Assembly (NCBI GenBank): GCA_020091685.1 | Contig: CM034607.1 | Span: forward strand, 11,851,884 to 11,915,883 | Reading direction: 5' to 3' | Source: Lutjanus erythropterus | Taxonomy: Eukaryota > Chordata > Actinopteri > Lutjaniformes > Lutjanidae | Length of the DNA stretch: 64,000 nucleotides | Shown here: positions 1 through 10,226 of the stretch, one piece after another | Layout of the letters: each line of letters starts with the position of its first letter | Numbering within the stretch: the stretch's first letter is position 1 | Made by a program: the position numbers and the translations under genes | Notes under the pieces: model-generated | The model's database searches: none | Seen by the model: only the letters and a program-made list of their open reading frames with translations | Told to the model about the DNA's origin: nothing

Positions 1-1570
1 CTGTACTGTAATATAGTGTAATATATTAAAGTAGATATAAGAAATGGTATGTTCAGTGCATGCCACCTTTACATAAGTCAGTGTCCCTTGAGCCACCCTA
101 GTCAAAAACGTTTGGAAACGCCCCTGCTGGATGAGTCGCTCTGAGACTTCAGATGTGTAACAGAAAGCCAGTGCTACATTCTGAGAGTGTGGAGTGTGGA
201 ATGTGACCATTTGCCAGACTGGGACAAAGGAGTTGCATTTTGGGAGGTGATCCAGTGCATACTAGGGACTAAACGCGGGCCGTTGAGCTTGACTGTTCAT
301 TCGAGCCATTGGCAAAGCAACCTCAATTTCAACTGGCTTGGTTGGTCTGGACCTTTTGACAGTCCAGTATCACACGCAGAGGATTACGTTTTCTCCATCT
401 TCATGGAACTGTAGATGCTTTTCATGATTCTGAGCACCTCTGAGGCTTTTCATTTAAGTTGACTGAAAAGTTTTGCTTGATTCAGAAACTAATCAGAGAG
501 CAGAGTCCAGGCAGTCACAGTGTTACGGTGTGACATCATGGCAGTGGCAGAGCAAGGAGCACCCTTTGGGCTGTAGTAACACTCTGAAAAAGAGTTTGGT
601 ACGCTGTTGTCTACCCCCACTGCTGCTGTCTTGTCTCCTTCCCGGTGTCCCGACCGATGAGTAGAACTGTCAGGAGAACTGCTTGGGGACTGACACGGCT
701 CAGTCTTCAGACTTTCTAACCCCCTGCTTTTAGTGTTGAACTTTTGGCCTGTGCATTTTATAGCTGTACTCTACACCGTGGTGCTGGCTTAATTCTTAGA
801 CATTTAACATTTTATCTTTATGTTCAAGTCACTGTTTTTATGTTTTAATTACTTTTAGTGTATGTTATTTAACTATTTATAATCAATAATTTAACTTTTT
901 AATGAATCTGTCCTTTTTGGGTAAATTCTACAGCCCTCCCCTGTATGAAAAGTGCCAAATTAAGAGTCCTAGGCTCCCTCCTAGATGGCGCTGTAGTGGC
1001 AACAAAATTTGCAACAAACATATGCTGGACATACAAATATATATTTACTCCTACATAAAAATGCGTAGTCTAATATTTAAATTACTATAAAAAAATAGAC
1101 TAATTTTGAAGTAGCTTTCTCTGACATGGCTTGAATTATTCCTGGACTTAGTTCAGTAAATAAGTCCTTTCCAGGTTTATGCTGGCTTACAATACACTTC
1201 CAACATGTTATAACTCCAACAGCCACAAAACACCCACCCAGTGCAGTCTTATAACATTTTGGATAATGTTTGTTATATGAGATGAAGTGGACTCTTAATA
1301 TTAAGAGGACCAGTACATAATGCTTATTTAATGAAACTTTGGACTCTTTGAGCGAATAATGTGTTTTTCAAACTAACCCTCTACATTTATCAATATAAAA
1401 TACATATTAAGGATAGTCAGGTTTTTGGCTTCCATATATGTCTGATTTCTTAAACTACATTCTTGCAACATGTTCTTTATTTTTAATTGGATGTTAACAT
1501 GAGTGGTTGTGGGTCTTACCTCAGTTCACTTAAGGTCCCAACAAACTCAGAAAGATTACTGTGACTGTAC
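1..1570. other. AT-rich non-coding stretch, nothing recognised
   Basis: Only short open frames with no recognisable domain occur here. The DNA is AT-rich from about 780 to 1500. I see no inverted-repeat termini, tandem array or RNA gene. Confidence 0.6.
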
Positions 1571-1573
1571 AGT

Positions 1574-1622
1574 CAGTGTGTGCATTTGTGTGAGTGTGTA
1601 CAGTATGTGTTCCTGTGTGTAT
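1574..1622. repeat. TG-rich degenerate simple sequence
   Basis: Imperfect TG/TGTG runs. It mirrors the CA-rich run that starts at 1799, so the two flank a 176-bp complex insert and could pair as an imperfect inverted repeat. Confidence 0.6.
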
Positions 1623-1798
1623 GGGCCACTGCGTCCAGCTCCTTCTTGCTCGAGCTCCAGTCTGTGGAGCTAATGAAGATCAATGAGGGGAACGGTGGAG
1701 GCCGGCTGAGATCCAGGTACTGTCTCCCTGTTTCAGGCCAAAGCTCTATCGATCCCCCTGTGCTCCACTCTGCCAGCATCTGATAAAGGGCTTCTCTA
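1623..1798. other. GC-richer patch open on both strands; possible cryptic exon
   Basis: A complex block between TG- and CA-rich runs. On the + strand a CAG at 1639-1641 could be a splice acceptor and CAG followed by GTACTG near 1716 a weak donor. Between them one frame is open and reads SFLLELQSVELMKINEGNGG then GRLRSR. The minus strand is also open across the block. I recognise neither product. Openness on both strands is common by chance in such GC-balanced DNA, so this is only a candidate. Confidence 0.15.
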
Positions 1799-1855
1799 CA
1801 CACACACACACACACACTCACCAACACACACGTACGGAGTGCACACACTCGCGCA
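1799..1855. repeat. Interrupted (CA)n microsatellite
   Basis: About 19 bp of pure CA from 1799, followed by interrupted CA-rich sequence. Confidence 0.85.
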
Positions 1856-2818
1856 ACAACTCAACCATGTGCACGAGCAAAGAAACACACAAAGTTGCCG
1901 GGCTTATAGTCCCTAATGCTCGGGAAGGAGTTAAGCCTCCATCACCCCTTTACAGTTTTCTGCACTGTCTCAAACACCTGAAGGAAAATGTAGAGCTCAC
2001 ATTTCATCATTGTCAAATAATGCTAGCTGAGTATAGCTATTTTTCACACTGCAAATTGCCTTGTGGTGGTGCTGCTTTCAAGTACACTTTTGTAAGCTCC
2101 TACTTCAGAGGGCAGACGATGGAAATGCAAGTATATCATGCATTCAAGTGCTGCTTTTGTTGCCAATAATGAGAGAGTGGATCCTGCAATAATAGCAGTC
2201 AATTTTTAATGGCTGTTATATTACTTTAGAGATCAGTGGTGCCTGCAGCCGTCTGTCTTGTTGAATGCAAACGAAAGGTGGCACAAACACTTTTGCACTT
2301 ATGAGTGTGTGTACAAATAAAAGGTGTTTTTTACAATGTTCTACGTATTTCTGGAACAGATTACTTTCTTAGTCACCTGTAACAAGATGGAGACTAATTT
2401 CTATGTAAAGTACTTGGTCAAGTTTTTCTGGTTAAATACAAAAGATGTGAAGTTCACGCTTGATCCTGAACGCCTTGCCACTCTTCAGCTGCCTTACAGC
2501 ACCAACGGTAGGCAACGCTTGCTAAATGGACTCTGCTAATGCACCCACCACAACATGTGCCTAACTTTACTTTGCTCATCTCACCTACATCACTGTTTTG
2601 GACAACGTCCTGGATGCTTGCTTAATCACGAGCACAAGCAACAGGATGTGCTTCACTTGAAGGGTAACCGGTATGTTTTAACCTCCACCCTATTTTATCA
2701 TGTCTTTGCATCTAAGTAACTAAGGGCAACAAAAACTTTGAGATTGGTCCAGTATTGAGGGAGAGTGTTGCGGCCGGCAGAAGTGAAACTAAGCCACCAC
2801 TGTCAGGGTATGTATGTC
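1856..2818. other. Non-coding stretch, one possible poly(A) signal
   Basis: No supported gene. An AATAAA at 2316-2321 is followed within 10 bases by a GT/T-rich run, the usual layout of a + strand polyadenylation site. No open frame of note precedes it, so it may be chance. Confidence 0.45.
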
Positions 2819-3320
2819 CACTAAAAGTACTTGTTTTTTGCCTCTGACAGGCTCAGATTATTAGTGTCTGACAACATTGTGGAAAAGAATGCAACTGAGA
2901 CCAACCTTTTTTTTTTTTTTAAAGCAAAATACTCTTTTTATAACCACAAACAGCTGTTTGATTGCTCTCGCCAAACACACCAGACAAAACCCTAATTTTT
3001 TATCTTCATCTTCATTTAAACTTGAAAGAATGAATATATTCTGGCTGTGCACCCCATTTTGGTAAAATACAGGTTCATTCCAGCTGGTGATTGGCGGAAC
3101 AGTAGAAAGACAATCCAAGATGCTTTTTGTCAGTTTTATTTCTATTGAGTCTGAATGAAGATGACGGTGATGATGTTAAAATGAATCTGGTTAGTTTGGC
3201 GAGAGCAATAAAACAACTGTTTCTGGTTAAACAAAATCTTACTCTTTAAAAAAAGGTCTCTCCATCATGTTGTTGTCAGACACTTGAACCTGTCAGTGGT
3301 AAAAACAAGCACTTCTAGTG
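2819..3320. mobile_element. 502-bp foldback (long terminal inverted repeat) element
   Basis: The left arm (2819 to about 3010) is the diverged reverse complement of the right arm (about 3145-3320). Both begin CACTA, then AAAGTACTTG or GAAGTGCTTG, and share a TTGCTCTCGCCAAAC-type block, seen directly at 2963-2977 and in reverse around 3200. The core of about 120 bp has no coding potential. A partial second copy lies at 41655-41936, so this is a dispersed non-autonomous family. I could not find a convincing target duplication. Confidence 0.8.
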
Positions 3321-3352
3321 TGTGCACAGTTGTCTGGAAAGATTACGTTGTA

Positions 3353-3850
3353 AAGCAAAGCAAGTTTATTTATATAGCAGCATTCATACACAAGGCAACA
3401 AAGTACTTTACAAGAGCATAGAAAGAGAACATTAAGGGAACATTAAAATTGCATTTAAAAGATCATAAAGCCAAATGGCAAGAGCAAGCCCATACCTAGT
3501 TAAAACATTACAGAAATTGTATTAAAATACAATAAAAAAAGCAAACAAATATAAAAAATAATAGCTACAGATTACTTTAACAAGAAGTTATGTGTCTACT
3601 TTATTGGAAAGCTGCAGTAAATGTTAATGTGTTAAACCCTGATTTAAATGAGCTGACAGTTTCAGCAGACCTCAGATATTCAGGAAGCTTGTTGTTGTGG
3701 TTCCCAGCTGCAGCGATCTCCCTCAGTACTGGACCAGTTTCAAAACTTGCTGCCCTCCTCAGTCACTTAAACACAAAAACATGGGAAAACAGGGTCCAGG
3801 CTGGAAAAACACAGAAGTTACACTTTAATGGCCACCGACGTCATTAATGA
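3353..3850. repeat. Dispersed teleost repeat (TTTATTTATATAGCA type)
   Basis: Opens with AGTTTATTTATATAGCAGCA and an AAGTACTTTACA-like block, then an A-rich stretch, then sequence ending near a 'tcagcagacctcagatattcagg' type segment (about 3662-3685). I remember this order of blocks as a very abundant dispersed repeat of percomorph genomes. The class (LINE tail or other) cannot be told from this copy. Confidence 0.55.
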
Positions 3851-4300
3851 CAAGGATTTTCAGAAGATTCCACATTGTGCCTTTAAACATCACCTCTCTG
3901 CAATTGTTGCCAATTTTTCCACTTGCACAAAATACACAAGATTGTTGGGTTGTCCAGTTGTACTCTGGGGAAAATGCTGTTTATTTCTAACAGCACTTGA
4001 TGGAGTCTAACCTTGTCAAATGATAAAGTATTGGAGGTATTTTTGATACGTTGCCAAATCGGGTTAAAATATTTTTGTTGTACAATTGTAGAATGTGTCT
4101 TGCTTGAAATATTTTAACTAATCTATTTTTAAGAGCTACTACATGGCTATTACAAAAGCTGTATAATGGTATTCAGACTGGAACAAATGTGGTCCCTGAA
4201 TGAAAGGATGCCCTCATTGTAATCTCCCTCTTCAGATGTTGGAGAAGGATTTCACTATCTTTAACAGCAGTGCCAAGTTTCCAACTCAAAATCCTCAAAT
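3851..4300. other. Non-coding, nothing recognised
   Basis: AT-rich, without inverted repeats, simple repeats or a convincing reading frame. It may include diverged tail sequence of the preceding repeat. Confidence 0.5.
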
Positions 4301-4800
4301 GATCACATCATCCCCAAACGCCTTTTGAAATTTGCCCAAGATCTATCTCAATACGTTCTAAAAGGTGCTAATTGTCTCGGCTTTCCCCGAGCTGTGTTTC
4401 CAAGCGAAATAGTTCAAGAGAGATTAGATAAGTGTACTTTCCAGACAAATAGCTCCTTTTTTTCCCGTTTTATAGTGTTTCAAGCAATTAAAAGACTCTG
4501 TGAAATGCAGAGCCTGGCTCGGTACCGCTATTTCATTTTAAATGAGCGAGCCAGAGAAGCCTTTCTCTCAAATGGGAGGTGGCTGGTGCTGGGCCAGTTT
4601 TGCATGTCTCCCTCTGATGAGAAAGGTAAGGCCGTGCAGGAGACTGCGCTGAGCCAAACGGTAGTGTCTGAGCAGAAATTTGCTACAGAATCGCAATTAG
4701 CATGACATTGCTGTTAATGCTCTGTGAGCTGCACCAACTGCTCTATGATGCCAAACATGCATTGGATTAAGTGACCTCATTAGCATAGCTGTGAGAAAAC
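4301..4800. promoter_or_regulatory. Candidate conserved non-coding element
   Basis: Repeat-free, high-complexity sequence with homeodomain-type cores (ATTA/TAAT) such as the CGCAATTAGCATGACATTGC region near 4692-4712 and GATTAAGTGACCTCATTAGC near 4766. A frame of about 126 codons without an internal ATG start (4325-4705) crosses it but shows no domain I know. Enhancer identity is inferred from composition only. Confidence 0.35.
4514..4554. other. Perfect 8-bp inverted repeat, 25-nt loop
   Basis: CTGGCTCG at 4514-4521 and CGAGCCAG at 4547-4554 are exact reverse complements. The loop contains CATTTTAAATG, itself nearly palindromic, and a CGCT/AGCG pair that could extend or compete with the stem. 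It could be a paired binding site or a small RNA hairpin. Confidence 0.6.
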
Positions 4801-5289
4801 AGAGCAGGCTTGTTTGCTACGTGGTGGTGTGCTACTTCTTATACATATCTCATTTGGGTAATGTGTTTTAATGTGCATGTATGTGTGCAAGACAGTGACA
4901 AAGAGGAAGAGAGACGAGATATACAAAAAAGTTCCAAAAAATCCAGCAGGCGTTAGCTGTGGGCAAATGTTAGCCTAAGCCACCCTGTGTTTGCATCTCC
5001 CTTTGCCAGAGTCTATTTCTCTGTCACAGCAGACATTTCACTTTCCTGCCTTCTCTGCGTGAGCGAATGAGACAAGAAACTTGACGTCTTGTGGGCTTTT
5101 ACTGGCTCCAAGCAATGCACAGAGGCATCTTGTCTTTTTTTTTCTCCCCCTATCCCTCACTTCTTCTTGTTCTCTCCTCTGTCGATCTCTCCATCTTATC
5201 CCCTCCGCTTCCACGTGTCCCCCGGCGAAGCTTAGGGAGGCAGTGCTCTCGGATGGATGGATGAGTGGATGGTGGGTGGACAGACAGGA
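4801..5289. other. Non-coding with CT-rich and GGAT-type simple sequence
   Basis: Polypyrimidine run at about 5131-5215 and imperfect GGAT repeats at 5251-5282. Nothing else recognised. Confidence 0.6.
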
Positions 5290-5580
5290 AACACTTGTCA
5301 CCCATTACGACAGAGGAGAATCACATTATATGATTCGCGTGGCATTTTTTCCGGAGGGCGCCTGATATGCCCATCACACAGCTCAATCCACTTAGTGATG
5401 ATGAGGGGCCACTTGTCACATTCACGGCAACGTGTGAGGAGAAAAATCCCCGGGGAGACAGACACATATGCATGCTGTGGGTATGTAATGCATGCATGCA
5501 CATTTTCATGCTTCTCTCCTGGTTATGAACAATGCAATTAAGTTAACCTTTAGGATGAAAATTCAAAACAAAAGCGAGCA
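5290..5580. promoter_or_regulatory. Candidate conserved non-coding element with ATGCAT octamer-like sites
   Basis: Complex repeat-free sequence. The segment at 5463-5510 holds several overlapping ATGCAT/CATGCATG motifs, which resemble POU/octamer half sites, followed by a CAATTAAGTTAAC-like homeodomain/HNF1-type motif near 5534. Function is inferred. Confidence 0.35.
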
Positions 5581-5869
5581 TGACAGTGCTTCAGTGTCGT
5601 CTCTTTACTTGCCCCAAATAGACGTGATCTGTTTAGCTACACAATGAAGTTAAACATGCTTGTGTTGCGGTATCATAAAGCACACACACACTCTTAGAAA
5701 TATGGGTTCCAAAATGGAACCAGCTGCAAACATCTGCTTCTGAAGAACCTTTTTTTTGATAATAGGGCTTGACAAGGGTTCTTTGTAAGATTATTCATCC
5801 AAAGACCCCTTTTTGGAAGAAAGAGTTCTTCGTGGATTGTTGAATATAAAAAGGTTCTCAGTAGAACAC

Positions 5870-6258
5870 CTTGGGTGGAGTCTAGCTAAAACCCTTGCAT
5901 TAAGGGTTCTTGGTAGGTAGAACCTGTGGGTGGATTCTAAATGAAAACCATGAGATATAAAAAAGTGTTGGTAGAACCCCCATGGAATTTAAAAGGGTTC
6001 TTGGTAGAACCCCTTGGTTGGGTTCTAGACAAAAATCTTGGAATATAAAATGGGTCTCTGTAGAACCCCCTGGGTGGATTCTTTATAGCAACCTTTGAAA
6101 ATGAAAGGATTCTGGATAGAACCAAAAAGAGGGTTCTGGGTGGACTCATTGCACCATAGAAGGTTTCTCGTTTAGAACCTCTCATAGGAGATTCTGGAAA
6201 ACTTTTCACTGATGATTCTATGCGTAACCCTTTATACCGAGTTCTAGGTAGAACTTAC
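5870..6258. repeat. Degenerate ~56-bp tandem array inside the element
   Basis: About seven units, each with a core like TAGAACCCCTTGGGTGGATT followed by AAAACC, TATAAAA and GGGTTCTTGG. Short relics of the same unit follow the nested element at 6538-6630. Confidence 0.8.
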
Positions 6259-6262
6259 TGAG

Positions 6263-6505
6263 GGCCCTTTTCTACCAAATAGGCTCTGGTTCTTGAACTG
6301 GTTCCATTCAAGATTCAAGAATGCCATCAACAGAGGGTGTTGCACAATGCACAACAACCTGTAGAATTTGACACACCTTCTTTTGTTCCCAAAGAAAACG
6401 TGGTACCTTTTTGGTTCCACCTGGAAAACAACGTTGCAGTTCTGAGCCAGTTCATTTTTGGTGGAAACGTTCAGAACAGTTCAAAATTTGTTGGTGGAAA
6501 AGACC
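6263..6505. mobile_element. 243-bp nested MITE (GGCCCTTTTC ends)
   Basis: It interrupts the tandem array. The left end GGCCCTTTTCTACCAAATAGG is mirrored by the right end, whose reverse complement reads GGTCTTTTCCACCAACAAAT. A related copy with the same internal blocks in the same order lies at 58667-58971, which supports the boundaries. Confidence 0.75.
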
Positions 6506-6627
6506 TGCTGATCAATGTTTATTATCAATAAGACCCATGGAATAAAAAAGGGTTGCCTGGATTATGAAAGAGTTCTCAGTAGTACTCACTGAGTGTGTTC
6601 TAGATAAATCCCTTGGATAATAAAAAG

Positions 6628-6690
6628 TCAGTTTCATGTTGGTGGAAAAGGCCTTTCTACCAGGAACCAGAAAGGCTTCTCAAAGAATCC
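6628..6690. repeat. Palindromic relic of MITE terminus
   Basis: GTTGGTGGAAAAGGCC is followed directly by TTTCTACCAGGAACC, nearly its own reverse complement. It looks like a relic of the GGCCTTTTCC terminus without the body. Confidence 0.55.
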
Positions 6691-6879
6691 TTTATGGTTC
6701 TATTTAGCACTTTAATTCCTAAGAGTGCATACACATACACTGACACGGTGAGTTTGGCCCTGGTGTCATACACTACCTCTCAGCACGGTGATGGTGTTAT
6801 GCATTTTTATGTTGGGCCGAGGCCCCTCTCTAAATAGGGGTGTCACGGGTGCGAGGTTCGGTAACCTTGTGCTTTATTG

Positions 6880-7230
6880 TCTCGGGGCTGGAAAATGGGT
6901 TTTATTCCAGGCTGAAGATGAGATAAGGCTCTGTCAGGAACACTGGCCTCCCTGCCTCTTACCCTCACCGCTGGAGGCTTATTGCAGCAGAGAGGACTAA
7001 CATTCCATCTCTCCCTCGCTCTGTCTTCTATAGATTTTCCCTGCTGCCACTTTCATTACATTTGCCGCTTTCTTTTCTGCTTTGACTTTCATGTTCTCTA
7101 ACTCTTTTTCCCCGCACCCTCAATTTCACCCATCTTCATTATGCTGTCATTAAACCAGTTCTGATTTCATTGCAATCATTTATCATTCTGTTGCATGGAT
7201 TCATTATCGGGATCTTTTAATGCTTTTCGC
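6880..7230. promoter_or_regulatory. Candidate conserved non-coding block
   Basis: Repeat-free sequence. The segment from about 7140 to 7220 is rich in CATT/ATCATT/TGCAAT cores (HOX- and C/EBP-like). A CT-rich stretch lies within. Inferred from composition only. Confidence 0.3.
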
Positions 7231-7309
7231 CCCCTCCACTTCTGTCTTTTTCTCAGTCTGACCCTGCAGTGAGATGGCCCCAGTGCATTAGGATTGTACT
7301 GTACTGTGA

Positions 7310-7332
7310 GTGTGTGTGTGAGAGAGAGACAA
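7310..7332. repeat. Short GT/GA simple repeat
   Basis: GTGTGTGTGTG runs directly into AGAGAGAGA. Confidence 0.7.
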
Positions 7333-7429
7333 AAAGATATAGATAGAAAGCAAGACTGTGAATATTTCTCACATTCCAGGCGTCTGGCCTCTTCTCTTTA
7401 CACATGCAGTAGCACTTTGACCACGACTT

Positions 7430-7690
7430 TATCACCCCCCATCCTCCCCGCGCTGTCCCCTCATTGTCTTTCCCAGCTGAGGCCATGTCCCGTGGGGTCA
7501 CATCTGGTGGCAGGCGCCCTCCCCATAAATTGCGGCTGGTGGATAAATATGTGTGCAGCTGTTAGCCAGGGCTGACACTTTACCTCTAAGTGCCCCCTGT
7601 TGCCCAGGGTTGGCTGGGCATAAATTGTCCCGAGGCTGGAGGCTGTAGTGACAGTGTTAAAACAGATCCTCTTCTCTGTTACAGTCAACG
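7430..7690. promoter_or_regulatory. Candidate conserved non-coding block with two CATAAATTG motifs
   Basis: Dense, repeat-free sequence containing CATAAATTGCGGC (7525) and GCATAAATTGTCCCG (7619), about 94 bp apart. They share CATAAATTG and look like paired homeodomain/CDX-type sites. GGATAAATATG lies between them. No coding frame is convincing. Confidence 0.35.
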
Positions 7691-8600
7691 GGGACAGAAT
7701 TTTTCAGATTCTACATGAGAAAACATATCAATACAATACAGAAAAAGTGTCAGTGTGGTCCAAGGGCAGCTATTTGAACTACTTTATACAGTTTATTGTT
7801 GGGTAGATTAAACTATAACAATTCATTTCATATTTCAGTAACTCATTTTAGACAATTTTGACACATCACAGTAGGAGAGTCACGGCTGTAAGTGGCTGGT
7901 GGTGTGTATACTGGCACACTGTCATAACGTAGTGGGACAGTAACAGTCTGCAGCCATCATGATGTTAGTGCTTTTCCTATTATGACAAGTAAAATGTCTT
8001 CCATGAAAAAGGAAAATAAGGTTTGAAAATATTAAAAATCTACTTTTCATATTAATAATTCAAATTAGACTAGCTGCAACATTATATCTATGTCTATATC
8101 TATGTATATTATTGTATATTAGTATAACATTAATAAAATGTTGCATCTTGCCCCAAAAGGATGATACTAGTACCATTCTAAAAGTACCTGGAATTTGTAT
8201 TAAAGTGCAGTAGGGGAGACTGGGGAAAGTGTTCCATGCACAAAAGGAAAATTTTTCATTACTTTAACTTTTTTTTTAACTGTTACAACTGTCCCTACCG
8301 CAAGCAGCCATTACATAGCTAACTGTTTTATCATGTGGGCTTGAAGGCAAAAAGGAAATGAGAGTGTACGATATTGATGACATCACAGCAGGACTTTCCT
8401 GGTTGGTCAGACTGACAGTGTTACAACTACACCGGCGTTACAACACTCCCCGGTCTCCCATATTTAAGAAGGCTAAATGTATTCCAACAAAATTTCATTT
8501 ACACATTCGCATGACCAAATTAGAATTGCAAGAGCAATTTATATGTTATACAGGTAGGCTATGTGAGAATTTTTAACACTAAAACCTGGGACCTATAAGG
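7691..8600. other. AT-rich non-coding; one repeat fragment
   Basis: Mostly AT-rich and featureless. At about 8208-8240 a GTAGGGGAGACTGGGG block resembles a dispersed fish repeat; a weaker relative (AGTAGGGTAGACTGAGG) lies at 63779-63796. Confidence 0.5.
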
Positions 8601-9056
8601 AGATAACTGTTGCTGTTACATTTCAGATTTAAAATTTCAAAACCAGTTTCTCCTCCCAAAACTGATGACCCGTTTGCTCAATATAATCCACAGACCTTCT
8701 CGTGAGCAGTTTCATGGAAAACTATCTCTCTGCAGTAGAATCTGGTGGAACTACTGTAGAATCTACTGATAGATTCTACTGCAGAAAGAAAGAAGTCCTT
8801 ACAGAAATTGCTCAGAACAAGGTTTGTGGATTAACTTAAGTAATCGGATCATGATTTTTGGAAAGAGACACTGGTTTTGAATTTTTCAAATGCGGCTGAT
8901 ATTGCCCAGACTCTGCTACTCACATTCACTCACACACACACACACAAACACACACACAAGGATAAATACAGTTAAATGGCAAAAGGATAAATGTCACTAC
9001 AGGACAGAGCAAAAAATATGTATTTTTGATTTTAAGGTGAACTGTCCATTTAAGGT
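8601..9056 (-). mobile_element. Foldback element, left end truncated
   Basis: The left arm (about 8626-8743) is the diverged reverse complement of the right arm (8771-8895). The inner 14 bp are perfect: CTGCAGTAGAATCT at 8730-8743 against AGATTCTACTGCAG at 8771-8784. The right side runs through a CA microsatellite to TTTTAAGGTGAACTGTCC near 9032, the reverse of a GGACAGTTCACC-type terminus I recall from fish repeats. The matching left terminus is missing. Confidence 0.7.
8930..8959. repeat. (CA)n microsatellite
   Basis: CA dinucleotides with one AA interruption. Confidence 0.9.
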
Positions 9057-9138
9057 GTAATAGCTGTGGCCGCTCTTGTCTCTCTTACTTCAAGACTCAC
9101 TTTGTCATATTATCTATGGCCTGAACCTGGCACCTTAA

Positions 9139-9261
9139 CCTGGAAGTCATCTTTTCTTGTCCCACATAGCTTCCTTCACCTCGGGGCCCCTGGCAGCAGC
9201 TCTTTTTAAAAGGAATATCTTTCTGGTGACCTGCTGGGGAACACAGCGTCTCTTCACCAAG
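9139..9261 (+). other. Candidate cryptic exon with good splice signals
   Basis: A pyrimidine-rich run ending CACATAG at 9163-9169 looks like an acceptor. CACCAAG followed by GTAAGTG (GT at 9262) is a near-consensus donor. In the 92 bp between them only one frame is open, reading SFTSGPLAAALFKRNIFLV then TCWGTQRLFTK. I recognise no family. It could be an isolated exon of a gene extending beyond the window or chance. Confidence 0.18.
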
Positions 9262-10017
9262 GTAAGTGTCTGCTGTTGTTTGTGTTAATGTTTCCGCTGT
9301 GGTGCTTGTTTGCTCTCCCACGTCTGTCCTGGCGCATGTCTTGGTGTTTGCTAGCTGCTAACTTTTGCTGTCATGTCATGTCATTTGCTGCCATCTGCCT
9401 GTGTGAGTTCTTGCTGTGGCTGAGCTTATTTGGCTTTGGTTGTTTTTTTTGTTTTTTTTTTGGGATGTGCTTTCATGTTGTTAATTTATGTAGAAATGCA
9501 ATATGAATATTCAAGTTGGAGTAATAATGAGCACATATTTCCAAGTCACGTTAGATTGTTGTGGTTGTTTTAGGTTGTTTTAAAGCAAGCTCTGGCTTTA
9601 GGGTTGTAACATCACTTTCATCTTGTGCATAGTTCAGTTCTGTAATATTAGCTTCACAGGAAACTATGTTGTTGCACATAGGGGAATTAGAGAAATATTT
9701 CAATATGTCAGCTTGCTTTACTATTTTTCATATCATAATTACATCTAAACTGCTGAGCTCCTCTTCTACGGTTTACAAGGCTGCTACACTCAGCTGCACT
9801 CATTGCCAACCTTAAGCTTATATCCATGTATTGATGCTTATCAATGCAGCGCAACGTTTCTTAAGAAGATACTGTCTGCTCGCTTCAAGCCATAAAATGT
9901 TGTGTTTAATATGCTTAAGTTAATTATTCTATGCTGCATAACTGATGTGCCTTTGCCTGCTTCTGTATATCAGGTGAACTGCTGCTGGGTGTTAGATTTA
10001 TTCATCTTAATTTACCA
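9262..10017. other. Non-coding, nothing recognised
   Basis: Contains T-rich runs at 9441-9461. No repeats or frames of note. Confidence 0.5.
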
Positions 10018-10090
10018 TAGAGCCCGACTGATACTGGGGTTTTGGGAGCTGATACTGGTATTAGGGAGTAAAAAACATATGATTTAAACA
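10018..10090. repeat. Fragment of TAGAGCCCGACTGATA-type repeat
   Basis: TAGAGCCCGACTGATACTGG at 10018, then GATACTGGTATTAGGGAG. I recall this as one terminus of a common teleost MITE in which GCCGATAT-like motifs repeat. Only one end is present. Confidence 0.5.
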
Positions 10091-10184
10091 TATTCTTTAT
10101 TTATTCATTTATAAGGGATAATGCTTGATGAGGTGTCCACTATCAGGAATTAAGGGACACCCTGCAGTGGTTGTTCTGTGCCCT

Positions 10185-10226
10185 TCCAGGAGGGCCCGCT
10201 CCCCAGTTTGGGAACCATTTCCCTAG
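10185..10226 (-). repeat. hAT-type terminus fragment
   Basis: CCCCAGTTTGGGAACCATTT is the reverse of the GGTTCCCAAACTGGGG motif seen at ends of several hAT families. No partner end was found. Confidence 0.4.

Larger units (their letters stand above)
5689..6727. mobile_element. ~1.04-kb terminal-inverted-repeat element, hAT-like
   Basis: The left end CACTCTTAGAAAT (5689) is matched in inverse by the right end, whose reverse complement reads CACTCTTAGGAATT (6727 backwards). The flanks CACACACA (5681-5688) and CATACACA (6728-6735) agree at 7 of 8 positions, as an 8-bp hAT-type target duplication would; the left flank is microsatellite-like, so the match could be chance. The interior has no transposase. 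It is a degenerate tandem array plus a second element. Ends of this kind are, to my knowledge, frequent in fish. Confidence 0.75.

Noticed and set aside
4325..4705. 126-codon + strand open frame
   Set aside because: No ATG start, no domain, and it overlaps an enhancer-like block with a hairpin; no splice or promoter support.
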